Assembly (NCBI GenBank): GCA_946803585.1
Contig: CAMPEQ010000007.1
Coordinates: 218,451-282,450, forward strand
Reading direction: 5' to 3'
DNA length: 64,000 bases
Source: an uncultured Actinomycetes bacterium
GTDB taxonomy: Bacteria; Actinomycetota; Actinomycetes; S36-B12; UBA10799
Position 1 is the first letter of the stretch. The number at the start of each line of letters is the position of its first letter. This document shows positions 8,806-17,563 of this stretch, one piece after another. Position numbers and translations under genes: made by a program. The notes under the pieces are model-generated. The model saw nothing but the letters and a program-made list of their open reading frames with translations. It did not search any database and was not told where the DNA came from.

Positions 8806-8811
8806 ACCATA
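8806..8811 (-). promoter_or_regulatory. -10 element of the riboswitch transcript
   Basis: TATGGT on the minus strand lies about eight bases before the aptamer, so transcription would begin almost exactly at the riboswitch 5' end. No clear -35 box is visible. Confidence 0.5.
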
Positions 8812-8846
8812 GCGGAACCACGACGAGATCCGCCGCGCCGTGACGG

Positions 8847-8866
8847 TATGGCCGACGGCGGCCATA
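8847..8866. promoter_or_regulatory. Operator-like palindrome TATGGCCG-N4-CGGCCATA
   Basis: A perfect eight-base inverted repeat with a four-base spacer lies between two divergent promoters. It covers the expected -35 region of the rightward promoter, whose -10 TAGACT is at 8880-8885. The architecture suits a repressor site for the ABC exporter/ctaA genes; the regulator is unknown. Confidence 0.5.
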
Positions 8867-8879
8867 TTGGTGCCCGACT

Positions 8880-8885
8880 TAGACT
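8880..8885 (+). promoter_or_regulatory. Leaderless -10 element for the ABC exporter operon
   Basis: TAGACT ends six bases before the GTG start at 8892, consistent with a transcript beginning at the start codon. Confidence 0.5.
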
Positions 8886-8891
8886 CGCTTC

Positions 8892-9806
8892 GTGTCCCTC
8901 GCTCTAGAAGTTGACGATCTGATCGTTGACTACGGAAGTACCCGTGCCGTCGACGGGCTCAGTCTCGCTGTTGAGGCGGGAACGGTTCAGGCCATCGTTG
9001 GCCCAAATGGCGCCGGGAAGACCAGCACTGTGGAGACCTGCGAGGGCTATCGCTCGCCTTCTAACGGGTCGGTTCAGGTACTGGGCTTGGATCCAGTGCG
9101 CGATGCCCGATCGCTACGGCCCAAGGTCGGCGTCATGCTGCAATCCGGCGGAGTCCCGTCAGGAGCGAGGGTTCGCGATGCGTTGACTCACCTCGCGAGC
9201 TTCTACCAGTCACCACAGGACCCCGATCAGCTCATTGAGGTTCTGGGCTTGGGCAAGGTTCGGTCTCCATTCCGGCGAATGAGTGGCGGAGAGCAGCAGC
9301 GACTCAAGTTCGCTATTGCCCTCATCGGTCGACCCGAACTGGTGTTCCTTGACGAGCCCACCGCCGGTCTGGACGCGCACGGTAAACGAATCGTCTGGGA
9401 TGTCGTTGAGGGGCTAAAGGCTGAGGGCGTCACAGTCGTCCTCACAACCCACTCAATGGAGGAGGTCGAGCGGCTTGCCGATCGTGTGGCAGTGGTAAGT
9501 GCTGGCCGAGTGATTGCAGCCGGGACTCCTGCCGAGCTGACCGCGACCACAACTCCCCTTGTCGACTTTCGAACATCTATTGCTATTGACCAGAAAGAGC
9601 TTCAGGCCGCCCTACCGCCGGGCTCAGTACTGCTCGGCTCGGAGGATCTTCAATATCGCGTGACCGGCGACCAATCAGCCGAGATCCTCGCCGCGATCAC
9701 CACGTGGTGCGCCGCTCACAGCATCAACATCGTTCAGATCAGCACCGGCCACCGTGGGCTAGAAGAAGTGTTCATTGAACTCACTGCCGAGCCGGAGACA
9801 TCGTGA
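8892..9806 (+). CDS. ABC-2 type exporter, ATP-binding subunit
   Basis: This 304-residue ATPase is of the DrrA/ABC-2 type. It shows Walker A GPNGAGKTS, signature MSGGEQQRLKFAI, Walker B LVFLDEPTAGLD and H-loop LTTHSMEEVE, followed by a C-terminal extension typical of exporter ATPases. It overlaps the permease gene by four bases and is followed by ctaA. I recall the same neighbourhood (ABC pair, ctaA, sufR) in Mycobacterium around Rv1456c-Rv1460. The substrate is unknown; a link to heme or respiratory biogenesis rests on context only. Confidence 0.92.
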   Translation: MSLALEVDDLIVDYGSTRAVDGLSLAVEAGTVQAIVGPNGAGKTSTVETCEGYRSPSNGSVQVLGLDPVRDARSLRPKVGVMLQSGGVPSGARVRDALTHLASFYQSPQDPDQLIEVLGLGKVRSPFRRMSGGEQQRLKFAIALIGRPELVFLDEPTAGLDAHGKRIVWDVVEGLKAEGVTVVLTTHSMEEVERLADRVAVVSAGRVIAAGTPAELTATTTPLVDFRTSIAIDQKELQAALPPGSVLLGSEDLQYRVTGDQSAEILAAITTWCAAHSINIVQISTGHRGLEEVFIELTAEPETS

Positions 9807-10585
9807 CTGTTGATCAGCTAGATCTGCGACCTGCACCTGGCGCGGTGTCGACCTCGCGGATCGTCTTAGCGCAAACCCGCGCTGAACTGCGACTCATGAT
9901 GAGCAACGGTGAGCAACTACTGCTCACCGTCATCATTCCGCTGGCATTGCTCGTGGGGCTATCCACCTTGTCCTGGATCGATTTGGGCACAGATGCGGGC
10001 ACAAAGCGGGTCGATGTGGTCCTACCAGGGATCATCGCTCTTGCGGTGATGTCCACGGCCTTCACCGCGCAGGCAATATCGGTTGGCTTCGATCGCCGTT
10101 ACGGCGTCCTCAAACTCCTCGGAGCGACACCGCTGAGCCGCACTGGCCTGCTGACGGCCAAGACACTCGCAGTCTTGATCATCGAGGCGTTCCAGATCGC
10201 CCTCATCTGTGGAGTTGGAGCTGTCTTAGGATGGCGACCAACTGGTAGCCCGCTGACGGCCTTGTTGCTAGTGATAGCTGGTACCGCAGCCTTCAGCGCG
10301 TTGGCTCTCGCGATGGCAGGAGTCCTTCGTGCCGAGGCGACACTCGCTGCAGCGAACGCCGTATTCCTCTTTCTCATGGTTGCCGGAGGCACAGTGATCC
10401 CGCGGGACCGAATGCCGGACTGGCTCGGGACCTTTGGCGAACTACTACCATCTGGAGCGCTTGGCAATGGGTTACGCGCAGTCATGATCGATGGTGCGCT
10501 ATTTCCTGTTTGGTCGTTCGTGGTGCTTGGCGTGTGGTTCCTAGCCGGTGCCTTGATCGCCGCTAGAACCTTCCGCTGGGAATAG
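9803..10585 (+). CDS. ABC-2 type exporter, membrane subunit
   Basis: The 260-residue product has about six hydrophobic segments in the ABC-2 permease pattern: a first helix LLLTVIIPLALLVGL, then FTAQAISVGFDRRYGVLKLLGATPLSRTG, the family's typical cytosolic motif, and a final helix near the C-terminus. It partners with the ATPase just upstream through a four-base overlap and precedes ctaA by eight bases. The cargo is not known. Confidence 0.9.
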   Translation: MTVDQLDLRPAPGAVSTSRIVLAQTRAELRLMMSNGEQLLLTVIIPLALLVGLSTLSWIDLGTDAGTKRVDVVLPGIIALAVMSTAFTAQAISVGFDRRYGVLKLLGATPLSRTGLLTAKTLAVLIIEAFQIALICGVGAVLGWRPTGSPLTALLLVIAGTAAFSALALAMAGVLRAEATLAAANAVFLFLMVAGGTVIPRDRMPDWLGTFGELLPSGALGNGLRAVMIDGALFPVWSFVVLGVWFLAGALIAARTFRWE

Positions 10586-10593
10586 GAGAAGCA

Positions 10594-11532
10594 ATGCCGG
10601 TCAAGACAGGTGCGGCCCCACAGTGGCTCCGCGTCATCTTTATTGCAAACCTGGTAGCGCAGACGGGCATCGTTCTGACAGGCGGCCTGGTGCGGCTCAC
10701 CGGATCGGGTCTTGGCTGCCCGACTTGGCCAGAGTGCGCACCGGGATCGTTCGTTCCCACCACAACGCAGGAACAGGCATGGCATAAGTACGTCGAGTTC
10801 GGAAATCGCACCCTCACTTTCCTACTCGGGATTCTGGCGATCGCCGCGATCATCGGCGCGATCATCTGGGCCCGAAAACTCCGGCGCGATAGTGGGATCT
10901 CCCGGCGGCCGATCGTTCTGCTGGCTGCCGTCCCCCTCCTCGGGGCTATTGCGCAGGCGGTTCTCGGTGGCATCACGGTGCTGACCGGGTTGAATCCCGC
11001 CAGCGTCTCCGCCCACTTCATGGTGTCTGCGGCTCTCATTGCCTTCACCTTGCTACTTGTTGTGAGATCAAGGGAGACCGCCGATCAGCCAGTAGAGATC
11101 CTCGTCGCGCAGCCAATCCGATACCTAAGCTGGGGAATCCTCGGAGTCGCCTTGGTCGTGCTAGTCCTGGGAACTCTGGTGACTGGGTCAGGGCCTCACA
11201 GCGGCGATGTGGACTCCGTCAACCGATTACCGTTCGATCCACGATTCATCAGTTGGCTGCATGCTGATGCAGTTCTGCTCTTCATCGGTCTCATTATTGG
11301 TCTGGTCGTCTCGCTCATCGTCACCAGCGCGCCGCGGGGTATCCGCAAGCGTGCCTGGTGGCTTGTGGCGATTTGCCTCGTCCAAGCCGCCATCGGCTAC
11401 GTCCAGTACTTCACCAGCTTGCCCTGGCTCCTCGTGCTGCTGCACTTGGCAGGAGCGTGCGCGGTCTGGCTAGCGGTTCTGACCGTTCACTACAGCACCC
11501 GACGCCGCGGAGCCGAAGTCGTGACCGCCTAA
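10594..11532 (+). CDS. ctaA: Heme A synthase CtaA/COX15
   Basis: CtaA oxidises heme O to heme A for aa3-type cytochrome oxidase. The 312-residue protein has about eight membrane helices and the family motif GGLVRLTGSGLGCPTWPEC with its cysteine pair. Conserved histidines for heme binding are in FGNRT/VSAHFMV and SWLHADAVL. Its end faces the ctaB end seven bases away, so the two heme A pathway genes converge. The start ATG has a GGAGAAGC ribosome-binding site. Confidence 0.94.
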   Translation: MPVKTGAAPQWLRVIFIANLVAQTGIVLTGGLVRLTGSGLGCPTWPECAPGSFVPTTTQEQAWHKYVEFGNRTLTFLLGILAIAAIIGAIIWARKLRRDSGISRRPIVLLAAVPLLGAIAQAVLGGITVLTGLNPASVSAHFMVSAALIAFTLLLVVRSRETADQPVEILVAQPIRYLSWGILGVALVVLVLGTLVTGSGPHSGDVDSVNRLPFDPRFISWLHADAVLLFIGLIIGLVVSLIVTSAPRGIRKRAWWLVAICLVQAAIGYVQYFTSLPWLLVLLHLAGACAVWLAVLTVHYSTRRRGAEVVTA

Positions 11533-11539
11533 CGTCAAG

Positions 11540-12520
11540 CTAGCCGAGGAACGGATCGATGGCTATCGCGAGGAACAGCAGTGACAAGTAGGTAATCGAC
11601 CAGTGGAACAGCCGCATGGGGGCGGCGTCTTGTCCGCGTGTCACCCGAGCCAGTAGCGCGTGGGCCTCATAGATGAACAGTCCGCCCAGAACAGTGGCTG
11701 CAACTGTGTACATCCATCCCATAGGAGCGATTGGCACCAGGAGCAGCGATACACCCACCATCACCCAGCTGTAGACAACGATCTGACGAGCCACTGACCG
11801 GGTATGAGTCACGACCGGCAGCATCGGAACGCCTGCGGCGGCGTAGTCATCGGTAAACCGCAAAGCGAGGGGCCAATAGTGCGGTGGTGTCCAGAAGAAC
11901 ACAATGAGGAAGAGGATCAGCGCAGTCCAGCTCAAGCTATTAGTGACCGCTGACCAGCCGATGAGCACCGGGAAGCATCCAGCTGCTCCACCCCAGACGA
12001 TGTTCTGCGCCGTCCGGCGCTTGAGCCCAAGGGTATAGATGACCACGTAGAACACGATCGCGCCTGAGGCCAATACAGACGACAGCAGATTGACAGTCAG
12101 CGCCAGCCAGATGACAGACGCCGCACTTAGTGCCAGTCCGAATATGAGCGCGGCACGCGGCGAGACGTCACCACGCACGAGTGGACGGTGCCCTGTCCGC
12201 TTCATCATCGCGTCAATATCGCGATCGATGTAGGAATTCAGAGTGTTGGCACCGCCGGCAGCGAGCGAGCCACCGATCAAGGTCGCCACCGTGAGCCAAA
12301 GCCCCGGAAAGCCACCCGCCGCTAAGAACATGGTCGGGATGGTCGTTGCCAGGAGCAGCTCAATGATTCGCGGTTTTGTCAGCCCCAAATACGCCGAGAA
12401 CGTACTCGTTCGCTTGGGGGCCGACTGACCTGCGAGATCAACAACGCGGTCGGCGCCTGATGACGGATCATCAGTGGAACCCGACCTATTAGACGAGGAC
12501 CCAGATTCGAGGGTAGACAC
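11540..12520 (-). CDS. ctaB: Protoheme IX farnesyltransferase (heme O synthase) CtaB
   Basis: CtaB attaches a farnesyl group to heme B to make heme O, the substrate of CtaA. The 326-residue membrane protein has the UbiA-type aspartate motif [15 protein letters not shown] with downstream RPLVRG, and a second polar loop with [22 protein letters not shown] Ser/Asp-rich N-terminal extension of about 40 residues precedes the first helix. The GTG start at 12520 follows a GGAAGG ribosome-binding site. Confidence 0.95.
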   Translation of the reverse strand: MSTLESGSSSNRSGSTDDPSSGADRVVDLAGQSAPKRTSTFSAYLGLTKPRIIELLLATTIPTMFLAAGGFPGLWLTVATLIGGSLAAGGANTLNSYIDRDIDAMMKRTGHRPLVRGDVSPRAALIFGLALSAASVIWLALTVNLLSSVLASGAIVFYVVIYTLGLKRRTAQNIVWGGAAGCFPVLIGWSAVTNSLSWTALILFLIVFFWTPPHYWPLALRFTDDYAAAGVPMLPVVTHTRSVARQIVVYSWVMVGVSLLLVPIAPMGWMYTVAATVLGGLFIYEAHALLARVTRGQDAAPMRLFHWSITYLSLLFLAIAIDPFLG

Positions 12521-12721
12521 GTCACCTTCCTAACACATCGACAGCACAGGTCCGCACGACACGACCCGATGGCGAACCGCGCTTGGGTCACCGCCACCAC
12601 TCTAACCCGTCGAAGCTTATCGAGTGGACTGCTCCGCTTGGTTGTCTCCAATCGTGCGTCAGCTACCTAAATGTCGATACGCTCGCGACGCTACCGGCTA
12701 ACCCCCTCGGAAGGACAAGAA

Positions 12722-14779
12722 GTGACTCAGTCGCTCGAATGGACAGACCTCGACGCTCGTACCGTCGACACTGCTCGTGTACTGGCCGCAGATGCGGTTC
12801 ACAAGACCGGAAACGGGCACCCAGGAACAGCGATGACGCTGGCGCCTGTGGCGACCTTGCTCTTCCAGCGCATCATGCGCCACGACCCCACCGACCCAAA
12901 GTGGCTCGGGCGCGATCGCTTCGTTCTCTCAGCTGGTCACTCCAGCCTCACGCTCTACATCCAGTTGTTCCTATCTGGCTACGGACTTGAACTGAACGAC
13001 ATCGAGTCGTTCCGTACCGAGAACAGCCTGACACCGGGTCATCCGGAGTATGGCCATACCAAGGGTGTCGAGGTAACCACCGGACCACTTGGCCAGGGAA
13101 TCTCGAACGCTGTTGGTATGGCGATGGACACCCGCTACGTGCGCGGCATGCTCGATTCCGGAGCAGCCCCAGGCAAGAGCCCATTCGACCACCACATCTA
13201 CGTAATTGCTGGCGACGGCTGCCTCGAAGAGGGCATCTCCAGCGAAGCCAGTTCACTGGCTGGTACGCAGAAGCTCGGTAACCTCGTCGTTATCTACGAC
13301 GACAACCACATCTCGATCGAGGGCAACACCGATGTCGCCTTTACCGAGGACGTACTCAAGCGTTACGAGGCCTACGGCTGGCAGACCCTGCATACCGATC
13401 TGCTCCCCAACGGCTCAATCGACCTCGAAGCCGTGAATGCCGCGATCGAGGAAGCGAAGGCAGATATCCACCGCCCGACGATCATTCGCATGCGATCGAT
13501 CATTGGCTGGCCAGCACCGAAGCTGCAGAACACTGGTAAGGCACACGGCGCCGATCTCGGTGCTGAAGAAGTCGCGGCCGTTAAGGAGATCCTCGGGTTC
13601 GACCCCCAGAAGAGCTTTGAGGTTACCGACGAGGTCTTGGCTCACGCCCGCGAAGTCGTCGGCCGAGGTAAGGAGGAGCACGAGAAGTGGCAGTTGAAGT
13701 TCGACGAGTGGCGCGACCACCACGCCGAACATGCCGCTCTACTCGATCGGCTCGTCGCTGACAAGCTTCCAGATGACTTCGAGGCTGCGATTCCGGACTT
13801 CGAGGTAGGCACATCGGTCGCGACTCGAGTCGCCTCCGGAAAGGTCATCAGCGCGATGGCCGGCGTCCTGCCAGAGTTCTGGGGCGGGTCTGCTGACCTG
13901 GCCGGCTCGAACAACACCAGCATCGAAGGCGCAATGTCCTTCGAGCCAGAAGGCAGCCCGGTTCCCAACTCGTCGCCATTCGGTCGCATCATCCACTTTG
14001 GCGTACGCGAGCACGGAATGGGCGCAGTTCTCAATGGCATCGCAGTCGGCGGGTTGACTAAGCCCTACGGAGGAACCTTCTTCACGTTCGCCGACTACAT
14101 GCGCGGCGCCGTCCGCGTTGGTTCGCTGATGAATCTTCCGGTCACGTACGTGTGGACCCACGATTCGGTTGGACTAGGCGAGGACGGCCCGACACATCAG
14201 CCGATCGAGCATCTGACGGCTTACCGCGCGATTCCCAACTTGCAGATCGTCCGCCCCGCTGATGCCAACGAGACGGCAGTAGCGTGGGCCACGATCGTTG
14301 AGAAGCAACTGCCGACTGGGTTGATCCTCAGCCGTCAGAACCTGCCGATCTATGAGAAGGACCAGGCCGTTTCTAAGGGCGCCTACGTTCGGGTGGATGC
14401 CTCGAATGGCGAGCCCAAGGTACTGCTACTGGCCACCGGCTCCGAGGTTCAACTTGCTGTCGGTGCCGCTGAGCAACTCGAATCCGAAGGTATCCCGACG
14501 CGAGTCGTCTCGATGCCGTGCTTCGAGTGGTTCGATGCCCAAGACGAGGCCTACCGGGAGTCCGTCATTCCCAAGTCGGTCAAGGCTCGGGTCTCGGTCG
14601 AAGCCGGACTTGCCACCCCGTGGTATCGCCTCATTGGCGACAACGGAGTCGCAGTCAGCATCGAGCACTACGGCGAGTCAGCAGACGGTGCACTACTGCT
14701 GAAGAAGTTTGGCTTCACAGTGGACAACGTTGTTGCCGCCGCCAAGCAGACGCTACAGAACGTCGAACAGTCCAGCTAG
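12722..14779 (+). CDS. tkt: Transketolase
   Basis: Transketolase moves two-carbon units between sugar phosphates using thiamine pyrophosphate. The 685-residue product has the N-terminal GHPGTAM motif, the TPP-binding GDG near residue 160 followed by DDN, and the C-terminal [11 protein letters not shown]-like region (read here as [15 protein letters not shown]). I chose GTG 12722 because GGAAGGAC precedes it; a longer frame begins at 12671 but has no ribosome-binding site and adds residues not seen in the family. It opens the plus-strand pentose phosphate block. Confidence 0.96.
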   Translation: MTQSLEWTDLDARTVDTARVLAADAVHKTGNGHPGTAMTLAPVATLLFQRIMRHDPTDPKWLGRDRFVLSAGHSSLTLYIQLFLSGYGLELNDIESFRTENSLTPGHPEYGHTKGVEVTTGPLGQGISNAVGMAMDTRYVRGMLDSGAAPGKSPFDHHIYVIAGDGCLEEGISSEASSLAGTQKLGNLVVIYDDNHISIEGNTDVAFTEDVLKRYEAYGWQTLHTDLLPNGSIDLEAVNAAIEEAKADIHRPTIIRMRSIIGWPAPKLQNTGKAHGADLGAEEVAAVKEILGFDPQKSFEVTDEVLAHAREVVGRGKEEHEKWQLKFDEWRDHHAEHAALLDRLVADKLPDDFEAAIPDFEVGTSVATRVASGKVISAMAGVLPEFWGGSADLAGSNNTSIEGAMSFEPEGSPVPNSSPFGRIIHFGVREHGMGAVLNGIAVGGLTKPYGGTFFTFADYMRGAVRVGSLMNLPVTYVWTHDSVGLGEDGPTHQPIEHLTAYRAIPNLQIVRPADANETAVAWATIVEKQLPTGLILSRQNLPIYEKDQAVSKGAYVRVDASNGEPKVLLLATGSEVQLAVGAAEQLESEGIPTRVVSMPCFEWFDAQDEAYRESVIPKSVKARVSVEAGLATPWYRLIGDNGVAVSIEHYGESADGALLLKKFGFTVDNVVAAAKQTLQNVEQSS

Positions 14780-14820
14780 TCCCCCACTTACCCAATCAAC
14801 TGACCCAGGAGAAGAACAAG

Positions 14821-15921
14821 ATGACCGATCGACTTAAGGAACTATCCGACGTTGGCGTTTCGATCTGGCTTGATGACCTAAGCCGCGATCGCCTCACCTC
14901 CGGCAATCTCGCCCAAATGCTCGTTGACGATCACGTAGTGGGCGTCACGACCAACCCGTCGATCTTCGACAAGGCTATTTCGGGTGACTCGAACGCCTAC
15001 GATCAGCAGATCGCCGATGCGAAGGCACGCGGCCTGAGCGTCGATGAGGCAATTCGCACGATGACCACCTTCGACGTTCGTTGGGCGTGCGAGGTCTTGC
15101 GCGATGTCTACGATCACACGAAGGGCTTCGACGGTCGAGTCTCGATCGAGGTTGATCCTCGTATGGCTCGGGAGACAGCAGCAACTATCGCTGAGGCCTC
15201 GGCACTACATTGGACGGTTGACCGAGAGAACGTCCTCATCAAGATTCCGGCAACGGTTGAGGGCCTACCCGCTATTACCGCCACGATTGCCGCGGGAATC
15301 TCGGTCAACGTGACGTTGATCTTCTCGGTCGAGCGTTATGAACTGGTCTTGGATGCATGGCTGGCCGGTCTCGAGCAAGCGAAGGAAGCTGGCCGTGACC
15401 TCTCGAAGATCCACTCAGTTGCTTCTTTCTTCGTCAGCCGCGTGGACACCGCAATCGATAACGCGTTGGCGGCAATCGGAACCGATCAGGCTATGGCGTT
15501 GGAAGGTGCCGCCGGTATCGCGAACGCTCGCCTCGCCTGGGTTGCCTACGAGAAGATGCTGAAGACCGATCGCTGGAAGGCGCTCAAAGATGCAGGCGCT
15601 GTCGAACAGCGTCCGCTGTGGGCATCTACCGGGGTGAAGGATCCGAAGTACGCAGACGATCGCTACGTCGTTGATCTTGCCGCACCTGGTTGCGTGAACA
15701 CAATGCCGGAAGCAACGCTGAACGCGGTCAAGGATCACGGAAACGTCCACGGCGACTCAGTAACACCCAACGCCGACGATGCCGCCCGGGTATTCGCAGA
15801 CCTCGTTGATGTCGGTGTCGACCTAGACGCCGTCTTCGTTGAGCTTGAGACCGAAGGTGTCGACAAGTTCGTTGAGGCGTGGGACAACCTGATTGAGAAC
15901 GTCAAGAAGGCGATTTCCTAA
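14821..15921 (+). CDS. tal: Transaldolase
   Basis: Transaldolase transfers a dihydroxyacetone unit in the non-oxidative pentose phosphate branch. The 366-residue protein begins [24 protein letters not shown], typical of the long actinobacterial form, and has the Schiff-base lysine in the strand VLIKIPAT near residue 140. The ATG follows AGGAGAAG 41 bases after the tkt stop. The next gene is zwf, separated by a strongly structured 109-base spacer. Confidence 0.96.
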   Translation: MTDRLKELSDVGVSIWLDDLSRDRLTSGNLAQMLVDDHVVGVTTNPSIFDKAISGDSNAYDQQIADAKARGLSVDEAIRTMTTFDVRWACEVLRDVYDHTKGFDGRVSIEVDPRMARETAATIAEASALHWTVDRENVLIKIPATVEGLPAITATIAAGISVNVTLIFSVERYELVLDAWLAGLEQAKEAGRDLSKIHSVASFFVSRVDTAIDNALAAIGTDQAMALEGAAGIANARLAWVAYEKMLKTDRWKALKDAGAVEQRPLWASTGVKDPKYADDRYVVDLAAPGCVNTMPEATLNAVKDHGNVHGDSVTPNADDAARVFADLVDVGVDLDAVFVELETEGVDKFVEAWDNLIENVKKAIS

Positions 15922-15936
15922 CCGAACACCTAATGG

Positions 15937-16001
15937 CGAACCCCAGGGGGGCCGGTGGGGTGGATCCGTGCGATTCACCCACCCGTCACCTTTGGGGTTC
16001 G
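15937..16001 (+). other. Nested hairpin in the tal-zwf spacer
   Basis: An outer nine-base stem (CGAACCCCA at 15937-15945 with its complement at 15993-16001) encloses a second stem (15954-15962 with 15976-15983, one bulge). No T-run follows, so it is not a standard terminator. It lies directly before the zwf ribosome-binding region and could control message stability, processing or zwf translation. Confidence 0.5.
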
Positions 16002-16030
16002 GTCATTACTGGAGACAAGGTCGGAGCCAG

Positions 16031-17563
16031 ATGACAGTGCAAGATGAACCGAATCCGCTACGGGACCCTTCGGATAGGCGGCTGCCACGAGTCGCTGGTC
16101 CATGCGCGCTGGTTCTCTTTGGGGTTACCGGTGACCTAGCTCGCAAGAAGTTGATGCCTGCCATCTACGACTTGGCGAACCGTGGGCTACTGCCACCGAC
16201 CTTCGGACTTGTCGGCTTCGCACGGCGAGACTGGGAGGATCAGGACTTCGCCCAGATCGTGAAGGACTCCGTGCGCGAACATGCTCGGACCCCATTCCGA
16301 GAAGACGTCTGGGACCAGCTCTCGGACGGGATACGGTTCGTCACCGGAGAGCTGACAGATCCCGAGTCATATGCCGAACTGGCAAGAGCACTCGGCGAAC
16401 TCGATCGAGCGCGCGGAACCAATGGGAACCACGCCTTCTACCTGTCGATCCCGCCAGGCCTGTTCCCTGTCGTTGTCGACCATCTTCGAACCTCTGGGCT
16501 AGCGGACACTGACGAGGGAGCCTGGCGACGAGTCATCGTCGAGAAGCCATTTGGCCACAACCTGAAGAGTGCCCAGGAACTCAACGCCATCGTCAACGAA
16601 GTATTCCCTCCAGGTTCGATCTTTCGCATCGATCACTACCTGGGCAAAGAGACGGTGCAGAATCTCCTCGCCGTCCGCTTCGCTAACACGATGTTTGAAC
16701 CGATCTGGAACAACAAGTACGTCGATCACGTCCAGATCACGATGGCCGAAGATATCGGAATCGGTAGCCGCGCAGGCTACTACGACGGGATTGGGGCAGC
16801 CCGTGATGTCATCCAGAATCACCTTCTGCAACTCATGGCCCTCACCGCGATGGAAGAACCGGTGACCTTCTCAGCAGACCAGATTCGGATGGAGAAGGAA
16901 AAGGTATTTTCAGCGGTTGTGCTGCCCGACGATCTCGGTGTTCACTCCGTCCGAGGCCAGTACAGCCAAGGCTGGCAGGGTGGCCACCAGGTCAAGGGCT
17001 ATTTAGAGGAAGATGGGATCCCGGAGGACTCCAAGACCGACACCTACGCCGCCATCAAGCTAGAGATCGACTCCCGGAGATGGGCAGGAGTCCCCTTCTA
17101 CCTGCGTACTGGCAAACGGCTCGGACGACGTGTCACCGAGATCGCGGTCATCTTCAAGCGAGCCCCGCACCTACCCTTCTCAGTCACCGATACCGGGGAG
17201 TTAGGTTCTAACGCACTCGTGATCCGGGTTCAGCCGGATGAAGGCATCACCATCAAGTTCGGATCAAAGGTTCCCGGCACTCAGATGGAAGTCAGAGATG
17301 TCACGATGGACTTCGCGTACGGGGACTCATTCACCGAGAGTAGCCCCGAAGCCTACGAGCGACTGATTCTCGACGTGCTGTTAGGTGAGCCGCCCCTATT
17401 CCCCCGCCACGTGGAAGTCGAGTCCTCGTGGGAGATCCTCGACCCGATCCTGAACTACTGGGCGACCCACGGCAATCCGGAGAGCTATCCGGCGGGCACG
17501 TGGGGACCGACCGCGGCTGACGACATGCTCGCGATTGACGGACGTTCTTGGAGGAGACCATGA
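16031..17563 (+). CDS. zwf: Glucose-6-phosphate 1-dehydrogenase
   Basis: Zwf oxidises glucose 6-phosphate and makes NADPH at the entry to the pentose phosphate pathway. The 510-residue protein has the dinucleotide motif LFGVTGDLARKK (residues 29-40), EKPFGHNL and the catalytic RIDHYLGKE. I start at ATG 16031 because it begins close to the family's normal N-terminus; a longer frame reaches back into tal. Its stop overlaps the opcA ATG, so the enzyme and its assembly factor are coupled. Confidence 0.96.
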   Translation: MTVQDEPNPLRDPSDRRLPRVAGPCALVLFGVTGDLARKKLMPAIYDLANRGLLPPTFGLVGFARRDWEDQDFAQIVKDSVREHARTPFREDVWDQLSDGIRFVTGELTDPESYAELARALGELDRARGTNGNHAFYLSIPPGLFPVVVDHLRTSGLADTDEGAWRRVIVEKPFGHNLKSAQELNAIVNEVFPPGSIFRIDHYLGKETVQNLLAVRFANTMFEPIWNNKYVDHVQITMAEDIGIGSRAGYYDGIGAARDVIQNHLLQLMALTAMEEPVTFSADQIRMEKEKVFSAVVLPDDLGVHSVRGQYSQGWQGGHQVKGYLEEDGIPEDSKTDTYAAIKLEIDSRRWAGVPFYLRTGKRLGRRVTEIAVIFKRAPHLPFSVTDTGELGSNALVIRVQPDEGITIKFGSKVPGTQMEVRDVTMDFAYGDSFTESSPEAYERLILDVLLGEPPLFPRHVEVESSWEILDPILNYWATHGNPESYPAGTWGPTAADDMLAIDGRSWRRP

